A stretch of 64,000 nucleotides of DNA from Syngnathus acus (GCF_901709675.1 NC_051100.1:13560286-13624285), one strand, 5' to 3'. Counted from the first letter of the stretch, positions 11,231 to 30,591 are shown. Translations and numbers: made by a program. Notes: a model not told the origin generated them from the letters alone.

Positions 11231-14215
11231 CTTGAAATGACGCAAGTGGCAACCAATCCAGATGATGTCAGTGTCCGGGGTGGCATACTTCTTTTGTCCA
11301 CAGGGAGCGACTGTGAGCAGAGTGCAGAGGGCCCAGGTGTGGCTCATCAGGCTCGTTAAAGGAGAGCTCTTAAGGAGCATGCTGTCAACTGCTCGTTGCC
11401 TGAGTGTCCCTTCAGTGTGATCACCTCCACGGTTGTGCCGCTAGCTCCTCGCTCATAGATCTTGCCTTGCTCTTCGACGCCACGTTCTTCAGATCCTCTG
11501 GTCCGCAGTAAGATCTCCGCCACAGCCACGTTGAATTCTCTGACCAAGTCTTGTGTGTCCTGCTCGTAGATTACCTCCACCAATCACTGCCAAGATCCAC
11601 CCCGTTCTGGCTGAACTCCACGCGCTCCGCCATTGCTGCTCCCGCTCCGTGCTCCTGGCTCCGATCATCCTGCTCTACCTCCACCGCAGCTCCTCCAATA
11701 AACACTCCTCACTCATTCTGAACGTCTGAGTTCGTTTTTCTGCATTTGGGTCAACTCACTCGCTAAAACGATGACAGATGAGGCCAACTGGCTGCATATG
11801 AGTGGTGAGCGACTGGTCCAAATGAGCACTGAGGCCGACTGGCAGTATGTGAGTGACAGCACCCATCGTAAGCCTCCCCAAAACATTGTTATGCCTTGGC
11901 CGACCAAACGTTGCAGGAAACGGGCTGTTGCTTGGCAGGAACAGATCAGAAGAAACCTTTGCTTAAGTCCAGGAACAGATCAGAAGAAACCTCTGCTTAA
12001 GTCCAAGCCCTTTATGCATGGGACTTTGCTTTCCAAGTTGTGAACACAACACAATCTCGTCACAGTTTCTGGAGCGCACCCTCGAGATCAGACCGCCTTG
12101 TTGTAGGGTGAAGAGAAATCAAGGAAGCACTGCCTGTTAGTTCCACAATGTTACACAACCTCAGCCTCAAATTCCAACTCATTTGGCAGAAGAAGGCCAC
12201 TCTCGACCAAAGACTTGTACCGGAGGGGAATTAAGGCGTAGAACATTTCAGCCACAGCTAAACACAGTCACATCCTGACTGAATGAAATGTGACGTTGAA
12301 AAGTTCTCACGAGGTCGCCACTTGGCCGTCCATCCTCTCGGCCTTCAAGAGTTGGCAGGCGGGTGGAGGTGGGGGGGCTTGGGCATCACTTATAAAAGGT
12401 ATATTCGGATAAGCTGGCGCGCGGTGGGGGTCACGCCGTGTCCTTTGTCAGAACAGATTGTCATGACCTAATGAGCGCTCGGTGGGAAAGTCCTGCTCGG
12501 ACCCCCTTGGTTCTCTCTGCCTTTGCACCTGCGCCCCTGTAGGGCCCCCCGGTGCGGCCCGTGCGTGGTGCCCCCGCCCCTTCGACCTCAGTGTTTGTAT
12601 TGAAGGCAGGAAGCGGGCGAGTGTTTAATGAGCATCCAAACAAAGCCGGCCAACATAGAGCTCATTGAGGTGATCGGGGAGGGACCACTGCTCAATTGGG
12701 TCATGGGTGTGATTGTTTGACAGAACGGCCAGGCCAGGACCAAGACGGGACCGGGCCGCAGGAGTGGGCAAAGTTCAAAAATCCCCTCGGCCTCATCGAC
12801 AAGTTTGTCACAGAATCTGTTGGCGGCGCCTGTCAGGAGCCATTAGCGGCCATGAAAGGCCTCGTCGATCAAAGGGGGCCGCCCGAGGCTGCGGCGCTGC
12901 GCATTTAATGGCAATTTACAGCCTTTTGTTCTGGAGCCTTCAGTGGGCATGATCTCATTACAAGGGTGAACAGTTAGCGCTTGGACACCGGCCAGCCCAT
13001 TTGCCGCCTTTGCCGGGCCCTCGCTGCGACCCGCCGCGTGGAAGCCCTCATAGCGCACCTGTGCCGCTGCATTCGGGGCTCGGGGTGTCCGGGCTCATTA
13101 ATTGGAAGGCGCGGCAGCCTTTGACCCCAATGATGCCAGGCGACGGCGCAAACGGGACAAAGCAATTGGCTGTCGGCCTCTCCACTCAAACATGCCAACA
13201 TGGGTGTAACCGTGAAAAAAAAATAACCGTGAGCAAAACACCTCTTTATTCTTCTGCCTCTTTCTTTGCCCCTCTTCTTTTCTTCTCTCCTCTTCGTCAT
13301 CACTGAATTTGTTGTTCACGTCACGCAGAGTCCAAAACTGGCAACAGCTCAGATCCTACACACAACCCTCAAACTCACAGCAGAAGAAATGGTTTCTTGT
13401 GCTAGCAACTAGTGTGAAGCAATTGAGCTATAGTATTTTACTTGGAATAAAAAGGATGTCACATTGACACTGAGCTTACTTGGTCGTTGTAGAGCAGTGG
13501 TAGGAGAGTCCAGTCCTCGGGAGCCGCTTTCCAGTCTGTTTTCCAGGTCTCCCTCCTTCACACACCTGATTCAAATGATCAGAGTCGTCATCAAGCAGTT
13601 GCAAAACTTTTTCATTTTGGAACTGAGCCACATTCAAATTTGTAGTTTCAAACTGATGACACTTTGACTTACCTCAGATCAGTTTTCATCAACATTAAAC
13701 GATTGATGTGCACGATTGCGTTAGGGGCACGTGTGCGTTTTGTCATGCTGCGTATGTGATTTTCCTGTGTCATGTTGTGTGTGTGCGTGCATCAAGTTGC
13801 ATCATGCATGTGTGTCTGAGAGAGTTAGCATGCTCACAGGTGCATTCCTTGTCCATTGTGCGTGCGCTGACGCCGGCGTTTGCGCCTTTTCGGTGACCCC
13901 CTCCCTTCATTTTCCCGGTGACATGTGCTGACGTTGGAATGACGAAAGTTGCGATGATCTGATTTGTCCGGCGTGCGGCCGGGCGTGAAATAGGCTTGTG
14001 GTGCCGCGCCGCCGTTTGTGTACTCGCTGAACCCAAGCTAACGAGGCGTCCGTGTTCATTAGCGGACAATTGAAAGCGTGAACACAATTGACCTTGTGTG
14101 TGACCTTGTATGTGTCCTTCCTCACCAGCGAGCTGTCACGGCCTGCGTCTAAATGGAGGCAATTAGCCGCGCATCTCGCCCTCAAGCTGAGCTGTTGAGG
14201 CGGCGACAAGACATG
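11231..14215. other. Gene-free stretch with a possible LTR remnant and a 34-bp duplication
   Basis: 11380-11790 ends with AATAAA near 11697 and TGCATTTGGGTC, a pattern like the end of a fish gypsy LTR, but no second LTR was found. 11937-12004 is a 34-bp unit repeated twice (AGGAACAGATCAGAAG). 12590-13160 is repeat-free and could be conserved noncoding DNA. A diverged MITE piece lies near 13495-13600. No exons were seen. Confidence 0.4.
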
Positions 14216-14223
14216 GCCTAATC

Positions 14224-14449
14224 CAGGGGTCGGGAACCTTTTTGGCGGACAGAGCCATACATGCCCATTTTTTACAGATAATTTCCCGTGAGAGCCATAC
14301 CATTTAAAAAAAAACAATAGGCTAGATACAATTAAATGCATATATTTTAATTAAGACCAATGATTTTTTGAGTGTACTAATGTATTCTTTTGAATAACAT
14401 CACCAAAAGAGCCATATCTGGCTGGTGAGCCATAGGTTCCCGACGCCTG
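14224..14449. mobile_element. hAT-type MITE (226 bp)
   Basis: Ends CAGGGGTCGGGAACC and GGTTCCCGACGCCTG, 8-bp duplication GCCTAATC at 14216-14223 and 14450-14457, and internal AGAGCCATA motifs. Noncoding. Confidence 0.92.
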
Positions 14450-14662
14450 GCCTAATCAGACCTCTGCCCCCTCCCTCCTAACTGGCATAATTGGATCCGG
14501 ACTCTCCTAAATCCCCCTGCCACAGACCCTCAAGTTCAGAAATCGAGCAAAACGTGAAGACAAATCCAAACAACAGTTACACAATAGCTAACAATAAAGC
14601 ACACATGCCCAAAGCAGAACACGCACGCTCACATGCATTGCACACCGTCCTAAGCCCTAGCG

Positions 14663-15557
14663 CAGGGGTGGCCAACCCGCTGCTCGAGAGCCGCATGCGG
14701 CTCTTTGCCTGGTTTCATGCGGCTCTTTTACGTTCATATCAACATTTGTGTTTATTTTTTGTGTGTGTTCGCTTCGCTTGAGTTCGATATGGTATTTTGG
14801 TCAAACGCGCATGTGCATGAGATGAAATCCCGCAAAGGAGGAGGGACAAACCCATTCGAGGAGTGTCAATTTCGCTCTCAAAATGGCAAGGAAAAAATGC
14901 TCAGCTAAAGGGATATATGAAGATGAACATGGGACGTTTTTAACAGAGTGGGAAAGTTTATATTTTTTTGTTGAACGCAATGGCAAGCCATTCTGCCTGA
15001 TATGTTGGACGTCATTAGTGCATTTAAAAGCTTCAAATCTTCAGCGCCACTTCAGCTCACTTCATGCTAATATCGATAAGGACTTTCCAAAAGGGACTGA
15101 ATTTCGCAAGCGCAAGTTGGACACTTTGAAAAGTCAGGCAGAAAAACAAGTACTGTTTTAAAAAAAAATTACGAAGCACTCAGAGACTGTCACGCTTGCA
15201 TTGTTTCAACTGGCTTGGAACATTGCACGGGCTAAAAAGCCCGTTCGTTAAAAAATGGGAGTTTGTTAAAAAATGCCTCAGTGACATTGAAATCTTGTCT
15301 CCTGAAAATGACAAACTAAAACGAATGGTCTGTCTGTTACAAAAAACGCTATTGTAAATTATTATGTTTTTGTTTGTGGACTTTGTTGAACTGAGAGTTT
15401 GTCTGTGTGAGACAATGCAGACAATGTTCATTGTTGAAAATGTGGTCTTTGGTCTGTGGTCTTAGTACTGTAGGAGTCAATTTCTGTCATTATCATGATA
15501 ATGTCACACAATAAATTTGACTGATCAGAGGGGGGTGTGTGTGTGCGTGTGTATGCG

Positions 15558-15640
<83 letters not shown>

Positions 15641-15749
15641 GGGGAAGGGATGGGGTGATGTTCATGTGTAGTCATGTGTATGATGTGGCTCTTTGCGGTA
15701 ACACAGTAAAGAATGTGGCTCTTAGTCTCTGCCTGTTTGGCCACCCCTG
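14663..15749 (+). mobile_element. hAT element retaining only a BED-like finger gene
   Basis: 1087 bp, ends CAGGGGTGGCCAACC and TGGCCACCCCTG, 8-bp duplication CCCTAGCG (14655-14662, 15750-15757). It contains a short zinc-finger frame and a (GT)n tract at 15537-15638. The catalytic part of the transposase is gone. Confidence 0.9.
14883..15161 (+). CDS. BED-like zinc finger, N-terminus of a hAT transposase (92 aa)
   Basis: Open frame starting MARKKCSAKGIY, with the finger CLICWTSLVHLKASNLQRHF followed by SSLH: C-x2-C and H-x4-H spacing. It then runs FPKGTEFRKRKLDTLKSQ and stops. Intact DNA-binding domain of the hAT/GTF2IRD2-like type without RNase-H-like catalytic core. Expression is unknown; it may be only a transposon remnant. 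Confidence 0.6.
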   Translation: MARKKCSAKGIYEDEHGTFLTEWESLYFFVERNGKPFCLICWTSLVHLKASNLQRHFSSLHANIDKDFPKGTEFRKRKLDTLKSQAEKQVLF

Positions 15750-22001
<6,252 letters not shown>

Positions 22002-23007
22002 CAGTGGTACCTCTACTTACAAGCTTAATTGGTTCCATGATCAGGTTTGTGAGTAGAAACGTTTGTAAGCAGAAGCAATGCTTCCCATAGGAATCAATGT
22101 AAAAGCAAATAATACAGGCCGGACTATCCAAAAAGTCACACTTTTTGCCCTATTACTCTGCGTAAAACACACAGAAAACCAAAACAAGTTTTATTTTTGC
22201 TTTTTCCAACCTTTATAGCAAAATATAAATGTCGCTTTATTCTTGACCTCCCAACTTTTCTGGGGGAGGTGGGAACCTGTTCTAATTTCCTACACTTGCT
22301 AAAATTACCCCTGAGAAGACACAGAAAAAGTCAGGCTAATAAATTACTGTATTGTTCCACGTACTCTTTGCAATGTGCTCACATACTCGGAATTGCTTTT
22401 TGGTGTAATTACTGAGTTTTCGACTATGTGAGTGGTCACTGAACGCACCTCGTGCACAACGCGAGTTAGAACATAAAAAAAGGGTTAGGGTTAGGGACCT
22501 AGCATCTAAAGATGGAAATTGACAAACACAAAAGTGTGTTCTTCATGTTTTCATTGAAAACAAGCTGGTTTCGCCTTTCACTCAATGCTTGCGTGCTCCT
22601 GCAGCAGGGGATACCTATAGTTTGGCACAACACCGAGCTCGACATACGCATGCATTTGCCATGCTCCTTTATAATAATAATAATAATAATTCATTAAATT
22701 TGTATAGCGCTTTTCAAACACCCAAAGACGCTTACAGGTAACAAGGCAAAGACATACATGAGGGGAGGGGGACGGGGAGGAAACAATCGGATGATTTTGA
22801 ATTTCACAATGATATCTTAGGAGACATACTCAACTACGCTACTTGGTTTTGCACTGCTAATGCACTGAGACCTACAGGGAGTGGGAGAGCAAAGGAGTCA
22901 AGACGGGGCGGAGGGGCGGGGGTCTGGTGCGTCAGTTCGGAAGTTGAAAATTGGTTAGCGAGGCTCCGATTCGTATCTCGAAAAGTTTGTAAGTAGAGGT
23001 ACCACTG
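22002..23007. mobile_element. Mariner-like MITE with TA target
   Basis: Ends CAGTGGTACCTCTACTTAC and GTAAGTAGAGGTACCACTG, TA on each side (22000-22001, 23008-23009), 1006 bp. A second repeat with TTTGTATAGCGCTTTTCAAA near 22690-22740 is nested in it. No transposase. Confidence 0.85.
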
Positions 23008-23280
23008 TAGAAACCTCTGCTGGTCACATAAGGTATTACATCTTACCACATATCACAACTGGCCGTCGCGCGAGTCTTATCGGGCGACTCGAGTGAGTTT
23101 GTGTTAGAATAGGCCTCTTTGGCACATGTGATTAGCTAGGTAGCTTGAGCTATGACGTTATATCGCTGTAACCCTTATCTTGCTTCATTAGCTTTCTCTT
23201 CTCTATGACACTCTTTGCACATATGTAGAAGTCGCTCTCAGTTAAGACTACAAGGTCACACATTATCACACAGGCTAGGC

Positions 23281-24571
23281 CAGGGGTGGGCAAACTTTTT
23301 GACTCGCGGGCCGAACTGGGTTCTAAATTTGGACCGTAGGGCCGAACCAGGAGCAGATGGACGTAGTGTTTGTGTGAAGTAATTTAAGCGACCTGTAAAG
23401 GTCATTGCATAAAAGATTTTGGCCTTTAGTAGGTAGTAAAGCATGGATATTCCAAACACGTTTTTTGACAACAAATGCATTTATTAACAGCATTAAAAAA
23501 AAAATCACTAAAAAACTGCTATCAGTGATTCTCATAAAATACGACACTATTATTATGAACAACAGTCTCCATCACTTCAGTGCCTGCAGGTCAGATTAAT
23601 GAAAAATGTTTATCTTATGAGATCACATCAAACAGCAAACATTCTGACCAAATATATCATCTTGAAGAATCGGTGAAAGCATACATCCAAATAAAGTAAT
23701 CAAAACGGCAACACGGTGAGGGGTATCTGAACATCAGAGCAGAGTTTTAACTCACAAACACCTGGTAACAGAGGTGAGGAAACGGGAAACACTTCCTTAA
23801 AGTAAGCCTTAAGAACTTTACAGGTTAAGATTAGTCGCAAACAGGTGGTGCATCAATGTCCTTGAGCATCCTGCATTGTTTGAAAATGAGAATGGTCGCT
23901 AGTTTCAATCCCTGCTATGTGTACAAATCATATTCAAAATGCATTTTTTTACAACAAACTTGAGAGCCTCCCCTTCATTTTCAGTGGGAACAGTGTTGTT
24001 GGTCTCCCTTTTTTGCTAGTGCATCATAGTCTGGAGTAAAATTTGTTGTGGCAATTCTTAGGAGAGATCCGTTTACCTCGATCTGTGACGGGTTGATGTG
24101 GCTGAACGTCACGTCGCGTACGTCGAGCCAAATTGGCCACTCTTTTAACATTCGGCACTCACTTCTTTTCTTCGGGCCACTCATTTTAATGGAAGGATTC
24201 CAGGGGAAGGTTTGTGGGTGGCTTTAGCGTAAAACTGTATCTGAAAGCTCAGCGAGCGAATTACAAGAATGCTGTCGTCACAGCCCACGCTCTAAATTCG
24301 GGACTGATACAAATAGAGCGCGAGTGCGCCATGTCCGTACTACTGAGTACGTACGTACACGCACTTGTGAGTGTGCACCGAGCTTTCTGACACGGCTTCC
24401 GGTAGTAAATGCGCAGGCGAGCGGTTCCCCATCTACTGGGGAAACGCAGTCATTGCAGGCAAAATGACAAAAAAAAAAGTTTAATAATACAATTAATTCA
24501 GGGTTGGCGGGCCGGATTAAACGGTCCCGTGGGCCGGATGTGGCCCGCGGGCCGTAGTTTGCCCATCCCTG
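23281..24571 (-). mobile_element. hAT-type element, decayed
   Basis: 1291 bp, ends CAGGGGTGGGCAAAC and GTTTGCCCATCCCTG, 8-bp duplication GGCTAGGC (23273-23280, 24572-24579). A minus-strand frame at 24184-23981 beginning MSGPKKRSECRMLKEW may be a remnant of a transposase N-terminus; I cannot assign it firmly. Confidence 0.88.
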
Positions 24572-24579
24572 GGCTAGGC

Positions 24580-25431
24580 AGAGTTCTCTCCTTGCGGCCC
24601 AGAGCAGTATAAGACCAGAAACCTTGGCGCTGGGAGTTAGACCTTCTTCTGCATCTCGCAGAAAAGGCTCCACAGCTGTGCATCGATCATTCTGGCATAC
24701 ATTAAATAGTTAAACTGTGAAGGCGGCCTCTTGGTAATTACTGTTAGCATAGTGAGCATTAAAGATAAAGAACTGGGAACGAACCTAACATTTGACACTT
24801 AAAGCGTCGCTTTGCCAGAAGCACTTTCGGGCGGGGCGGGCAGGGCGGACGAGCACCTCGCCTGGTGGACGCCGTCGCCATCGGGTTGCCACCGCTTGCT
24901 TGCCTCTCCGGCCGCCACGTTCGCACTTGCATGCGCCCGACGCCAGTGATGTGCAAAGCGCCCCCGCTGGCCAGGAGGTGAATCTATTCTGACCGAGGGA
25001 ATGACGTTGGAGCCACCAAACTGGAGCACTCCAGGACGAGACGTGTAACTTTCGCAGGATGGCACTCAAGTCAAAGCAAAAAGTGCGGCACAGCGCAAGG
25101 AGCAGCGCAACCCATTTGTCTGGGACATTTCCATTAAGTATTAAAAAAAAAAAAAATCGGTGCTACTTTTCCTCATGAGAAAAGATGACGTGGCTTCCTT
25201 TCATTTCAACTTTTGTGTTCGCATGATGAATTCAATGGAAATGTCAAGGCGAGGTCGTGTGTGTGTGCTCGACACTGCCTGCGCGGATCATCCTGTGTGT
25301 ACATTTCAACACTTTCTACTCACACACAGTGCGTATAGCTGACAGGTCAAAGGTCACCCTCTGATCTGTTTGTGTGATGTCAACCAGGTGCGCTTGAGTC
25401 CATCCTTTGAGACCTCAAACTGGTACTGGGA

Positions 25432-25494
<63 letters not shown>

Positions 25495-26768
25495 CACATT
25501 TTTATCCCGTAAATGCTAATCAACTGAAGTGTTTTGTGACTTCCGACCGCGGCATCATAATGATGACGTGCTAGGATCCCAATAATGCCGTCCGTCAACT
25601 GAACAACTATTTGATTCCTGTCTGTTCTGCTCTCTCTCTTTTCCTCACGCCGTTGGCTGGCCGCTGCGCGTGCACACCGCCTGCTTAACATAACGCCATT
25701 GACGTCACTGCGAAGGTGGGTCGGCAATAAAAAGGCGCACCGTCCGTCACCTCGCTTCAACTTCACACTCGACTTCAGCAAGCAGGTGAGCGCTCACACT
25801 CGCACGCACGCTCATACGCACGCGCGCTCAGCCATGGTGGTGGTGGTTTGACACCCGCGATCGGGATGTGCTTGTGCGGTGACCGACAAGACAGCGCAGG
25901 CCGGCCGGAAAGTGTTTGGAATAATTGACTGCGGGGCGTCGCGCATCCATCCCCTTCCTGCGTACGAGCCCGCGTGCGCACATGTAGTCTTGCCGCCTGG
26001 CGGCCGCCGCAGGAAGGCCGATGAGCTCCAACTTGCTTTCTCTTTCCTGCAAGTCACAATGGACGCATCGTCGGACCTGTCAGTTATCTACTGCTGCGAT
26101 TGCCTCTGCTGCCCATGCACCTTCGACTGAAAACGCGCGGGCGTGTACTTTGCACTGCCCAAAACGCCTCGTTTTGGCTGTCGGCCTGCGCAGATGACAA
26201 AAAAAGCTTTTCTGCTTTTCTTCGAGATACACTGAACAAATCATTGCGATTTGGTTCGTGTCTCCGGTATAGCGAGACGGAAACGCGTCAACGACGGAAC
26301 TAGTCGGTCGCTGCTTGGATTTGAATTTTTTTTTGGGGGGGGGGGGGGGGGCATATATCAAGAAAACTCGCGTTCAACTTCTTAAATACTCAAAAAAACG
26401 CGTTTAATTTTTTTTTGGGTTATATTTTTAAGTTGTGTTTAAAGGACGTAGAAAGTCTCTAAAATGTACACGCGCGCGCACGCGGTCACACAATTCTGTG
26501 GTAGCGAAGAGGGAGTCAAGAATGGAGGAATGATTCCAAACGCACCGCATTTTTTGATCACTACAACATACAGTATAGTCAAACTGAGAACAAAAAAGAA
26601 AAAAATCCACAGTGTCAGATCTTTACAGTTGGTTGCCATGCGTGCGCGCAGGCGCGTGGGAACTCCCGACCGGCTCAGAGAAGAGAGAGAAGAGACGAGC
26701 TGTGTGGTGCGTGTGCGTGCGTGCGCGCGGATGCTTTCCCGTGCGCGTGGTGGCAAGACGGGGCGGAC
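24580..26768. other. Upstream region of cyp26c1
   Basis: No repeat longer than the (GA)n at 25436-25491 and a poly-G tract at 26334-26351. The DR1 and putative promoter described separately lie here. No other exon was recognised. Confidence 0.5.
25321..25800 (+). promoter_or_regulatory. Putative cyp26c1 promoter region with a DR1 element
   Basis: A perfect direct repeat AGGTCA-A-AGGTCA lies at 25344-25356, a binding site type for RXR-containing nuclear receptors. Further on are TGACGTCA (a CRE) near 25701, an A/T box AATAAAAAGG near 25725, and a possible noncoding first exon ending in CAAGCAG|GTGAGC near 25786. Retinoid control of cyp26 genes is well known. The link of this exon to the coding exon 1 kb downstream is inferred; the 5' end could lie nearer the ATG. 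Confidence 0.4.
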
Positions 26769-29700
26769 ATGTTCCGGAATTGGCACTTGGCTGACGTGCA
26801 GGCGGTGACGGGTGCCCTAATGTGGCTACTGTGCGCGCTGCTGACGCTGGCGCTGACTCGCCTACTGTGGAATTTCCGATGGAGGCTGACCAGGGACCCA
26901 AGAAACCCGCTGCCCCTGCCCCAAGGCTCCATGGGCTGGCCTCTGGTCGGGGAGACCCTGCACTGGCTCGTTGAGGTGAGTGTGCGTGCATGCGTATTTG
27001 GGGTAGCCCCGAGATGTTTGCAAGTTGGGAAGGCTGCCATTTTTACAGAAAGCAAGAAAAGCAGAAGTCGCTAATTTGGGGAAAAGTCTGACGGGCGGCC
27101 TGTCCACATGCAGGGCTCCGACTTCCACGTGTGTCGCAGGCGGCGTCACGGCAACGTGTTCAAGACGCACCTCCTGGGCAAGCCCGTCATCCGGGTGACG
27201 GGCGCAGAAAACATCCGCAAGATCTTGATGGGCGAGCACAGCCTGGTGCACACGCAATGGCCGCGAAGCACGCGCATCATCCTGGGACCTAACACGCTCG
27301 TCAACTCCACCGGCGACGCCCACAAGAGCAAGAGGAAGGTACGTATACAGCCGCTTTGCCATGGGGGGGGCGTTCGCAAGCTCAGCTCAAGTCACATCAC
27401 ATGCATCATGACTTGGCTTCAGCAAGTCGTCCCAATCAATTTGTGACCTCACAGGTCCAATGGCTTGGCCACTGGTCCAGTCGCCTCAGGCGTATACCCT
27501 GAGGGGGACCCCTTGCAACGTGTTAGCAAATTGAGACCTCAAGCATCCAGATGACCCAAATGTCACCAACAGGTTGTGTGACGTCAGTAAGGGAGGCAGC
27601 GAGTGACACTTGTGCCTATGTGTGCAACCCGTTGCAAAGCTGCTACTGACGGTGGAGACCTCCAAGGTCACGTCTTGTGACCTATGTCTTCTTGCATGTT
27701 TGACTCTGCAGTCTGCGACCGGCTGACTCAGCGCTCAAAACTCTTCTCAATTGCCTCAGAAGCATGAAAGCAACCAGATCCAATCCTTTTCGCGACCTGT
27801 TAAGGCGCCACCATGACTCGGTGTCCATGTCCAGGTGCTGGCTAAGGTGTTCAGCAGAGGCGCTCTGGAGTCCTACTTGCCGCGCCTGCAGGCGCTGGTG
27901 CGCCGCCAAGTGGGCGAGTGGTGTGCGCGGCCTGATGCTGTGGACGTGTATGCCGCCGCCAAGTCATTGACCTTCCGCATCGCTGTAAGTGTCCTGCTGG
28001 GTCTGCAGCTGGATGAGGAGCAAGTGCTCTACCTGGGCGCCGTCTTTGAGCAGCTGATGGACAATCTCTTCTCGCTCCCTGTGGACGTGCCGCTCAGCGG
28101 CCTTCGAAAGGTCCGCCGCTCGCAACATGCATGCCTGAGTCTCCTTCCTCCTTTCCAAATGAATGCTTTTTCTGACGATCAACAGGACTGAGTTGGAGTT
28201 AAATCAAGCGAACATCGATTTAACAGGGCACCTGGGCGAGGGGTTGATTTATATGACAGTTTCAAGTACTTTTCCTTCCCAGACAGATTGTTTTGTCCTT
28301 TTTTCGTGGCCTAAACGTCACGCGCAGCTGCCCACTCGAGCCACCATCTTCGTGTGCTCGGGTTTGGCTTCTTCCTTCCTCCCGAGTTCCCTTCAAGCGT
28401 GTCCAGCGTTGACTTGCTGCGCACCTCACCGGTCTTCTTGTTCTTCGCAGGGGATCAAAGCCCGAGAGATTTTACACGCCCACATGGAGGATATCATCGC
28501 TGAGAAGATGGAGCAGCAGCAGCCCCGCGAACATCTGGACGCCTTTGACTTCATGTTGGCCAGTGCCAAGGAGCACGGCCACAACCTCAGTATTCAGGAG
28601 CTCAAGGTACGGGTGTCACGTTTGCACTGGTGCTTTGCTATAAGACGCCACCGTGTGGCTGGCGTGAGCACTGCAGCGAGTGCACATGGCGGCTGAGAGC
28701 TTCTTAAGAATTGTTTGTACGACTTGAATGGTGACTTAAAACAGCCCGCAACCTCAGATCCTTCGGTGAGGGCCTTCTCTAGAAATGAAGATGTAAGAGC
28801 CTTCAATACAAAGATAGAAGCAGTGGAGGAAGTTTTTCAATGTCGCAAACTGGCTGACCTTGCAGGAAACTGCGGTGGAGTTGATCTTCGCCGCTCACTA
28901 TACCACGGCCAGCGCGTCGACGTCCCTCCTGCTGCAGCTCCTCAGCCACCCGACGGCCGTGCGACGCCTGCAAGCCGAGCTAGACTCTGAAGGCCTCACA
29001 AGCCTCACAGACGTTGGTGGATGTCCTCGGGCTAACTTGAGCCTGGACAAGCTGAGCCGGCTGCGCTACTTGGATTGTGTCATCAAAGAGGTTCTTCGCT
29101 TCCTGCCGCCAGTTTCCGGAGGGTACCGGACCGCCCTGCGGACTTTTGAGTTGGACGTAAGTAAACTTCCAGCTACCCATGACAGCAAAACTACACAGTG
29201 AACCTAAGTTTGCCAGCAGCCACGTGTTGGTATGCCGATTGCCGCCTTCGCCTCGTCCTTAATTGCCCCCAACTGGCACAGGAGGTTTTGTGAAGATGAA
29301 AACAATTTCAGAGGAAGACTATTGTGGTCTATTGGTGCTGCACTTTCTCAAACATCACTGTGTCTGTTCACTCAAGCTTACCTCTGAAAGCTTAAAGCCA
29401 CGAGGCCTGAGAATTGGGCTGGGGGTTAGAAAAAGCTGCAGGGTCAAAAGCACAAGTTCCCTCACACATGTGCAATGACTTTGTTTCTGCGGCCGTCGTG
29501 TTACTTTTTTATCAGAATTGGCCGCTCCTCTGCAATTGTTGAATCGGGCGGGCGTGGATGTGCGTTGGGATGCGCCGTGCTCTTTCAGACTGCAGGTTTT
29601 ATCATGCAATGCAGATATCATGCAAAATCATTACGATGCGTTTTTTTGTTTCCTTTTTGCGCGTCTTTTGGCACAATCATTGCAGCTGTAACAAGGCGCT

Positions 29701-30116
29701 AACTAAAGTCAAAGGTTAAACATTCCTAACCAGTCACACGGGTTCTGCGTACGTCTTTGTGCTCTCAGGGCTACCAGGTCCCCAAAGGCTGGAGCATCAT
29801 GTACAGCATCAGGGACACGCACGAGACCGCCGGCGTCTTCCAAGCTCCGGAACTCTTTGATCCGGATCGCTTTGGGCCGGACCGCGAGGAGAACCGCTTG
29901 TCCCGCTTCAGCTACGTGCCCTTTGGCGGCGGTGTGCGCAGCTGCGTGGGCAAAGAGCTGGCCCAGATGGTCCTCAAGACGCTGGCTGTGGAGCTGGTGG
30001 CCACATGCAAGTGGACCCTGGCCACCCGGGACTTGCCCAAAATGCAGACCGTGCCCATTGTGCACCCCGTCGACGGGCTGCACGTGCGCTTCACACAAAA
30101 CCAGCGGCTTGGTTAG
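26769..30116 (+). CDS. cyp26c1: Cytochrome P450 26C1, retinoic acid hydroxylase (six exons)
   Basis: Membrane-bound P450 of the endoplasmic reticulum that oxidises retinoic acid and so limits retinoid signalling in the embryo. Exons: 26769-26975, 27114-27338, 27835-28110, 28451-28606, 28866-29156, 29769-30116. All introns are GT-AG and phase 0, and the join gives 500 aa, close to the usual 500-550. Seen: a hydrophobic N-terminal anchor (about residues 14-35), the proline-rich hinge [12 protein letters not shown], an I-helix segment FAAHYTTAS (296-304), the K-helix ExxR at E363/R366, and the heme loop [10 protein letters not shown] with ligand Cys444. The C-terminal stretch [13 protein letters not shown] and the six-exon layout fit CYP26C1 better than 26A1 or 26B1. 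The start at 26769 was chosen because MF begins the family and it has a purine at -3; an in-frame ATG at 26721 has weaker context. Exon 3 uses a weak donor (GTCCGC). No break was seen. Confidence 0.95.
27663..27681. promoter_or_regulatory. Inverted AGGTCA half-sites in cyp26c1 intron 2
   Basis: AGGTCA and TGACCT face each other around seven bases (AGGTCACGTCTTGTGACCT). Nuclear receptors can bind such inverted sites, but the spacing is not a classical one. Confidence 0.25.
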
Positions 30117-30591
30117 AAAAGACGGGATGGCGCTCGGTCGGTCCTCCCACGCTCGTGTCGGTGGCCGAGTTCCACTTTTACACTTGGGCCTTCTCAGACT
30201 CTGAAGACTCTCGTGCGGAACACATTCAAAAGCTGAGGCCGACATGCGGCGCCACCTGATACAGACGCAGTCGTTCCTGCTAAAGCACACCGGAACCCGA
30301 TGAAGATCTAGCTGGTACTGACATTAACTTCCAATTCGGAGTGCGGCATAACGCGGAGCGATGGCGGCATCAGCTGGCCGGCCCGGCACTGGCACAAGCA
30401 CGCACGCGCGGACACACACGCACACACTTTAGTGTCCCATAAAGCAAGCTGTGAGGAACATTGCGCTCTCGCACAACGTTGTTGCAGTGTGCTATGCCAT
30501 ATGTTGTCCTTGAGTTGCGTTCATTGATCGTACGGCGTTGCTTGTCCACATAAAGTTGTGTTAAAAAATGCCAACTTGGTGAATCACATCA

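Noticed and set aside
26721-26768. In-frame ATG 16 codons before the chosen cyp26c1 start
   Set aside because: Poorer context (C at -3), and the added residues do not look like the family.
26769-30116. Assignment to CYP26A1 or CYP26B1
   Set aside because: Six exons and the C-terminal [13 protein letters not shown] fit 26C1; 26A1 has seven exons and 26B1 a different tail.
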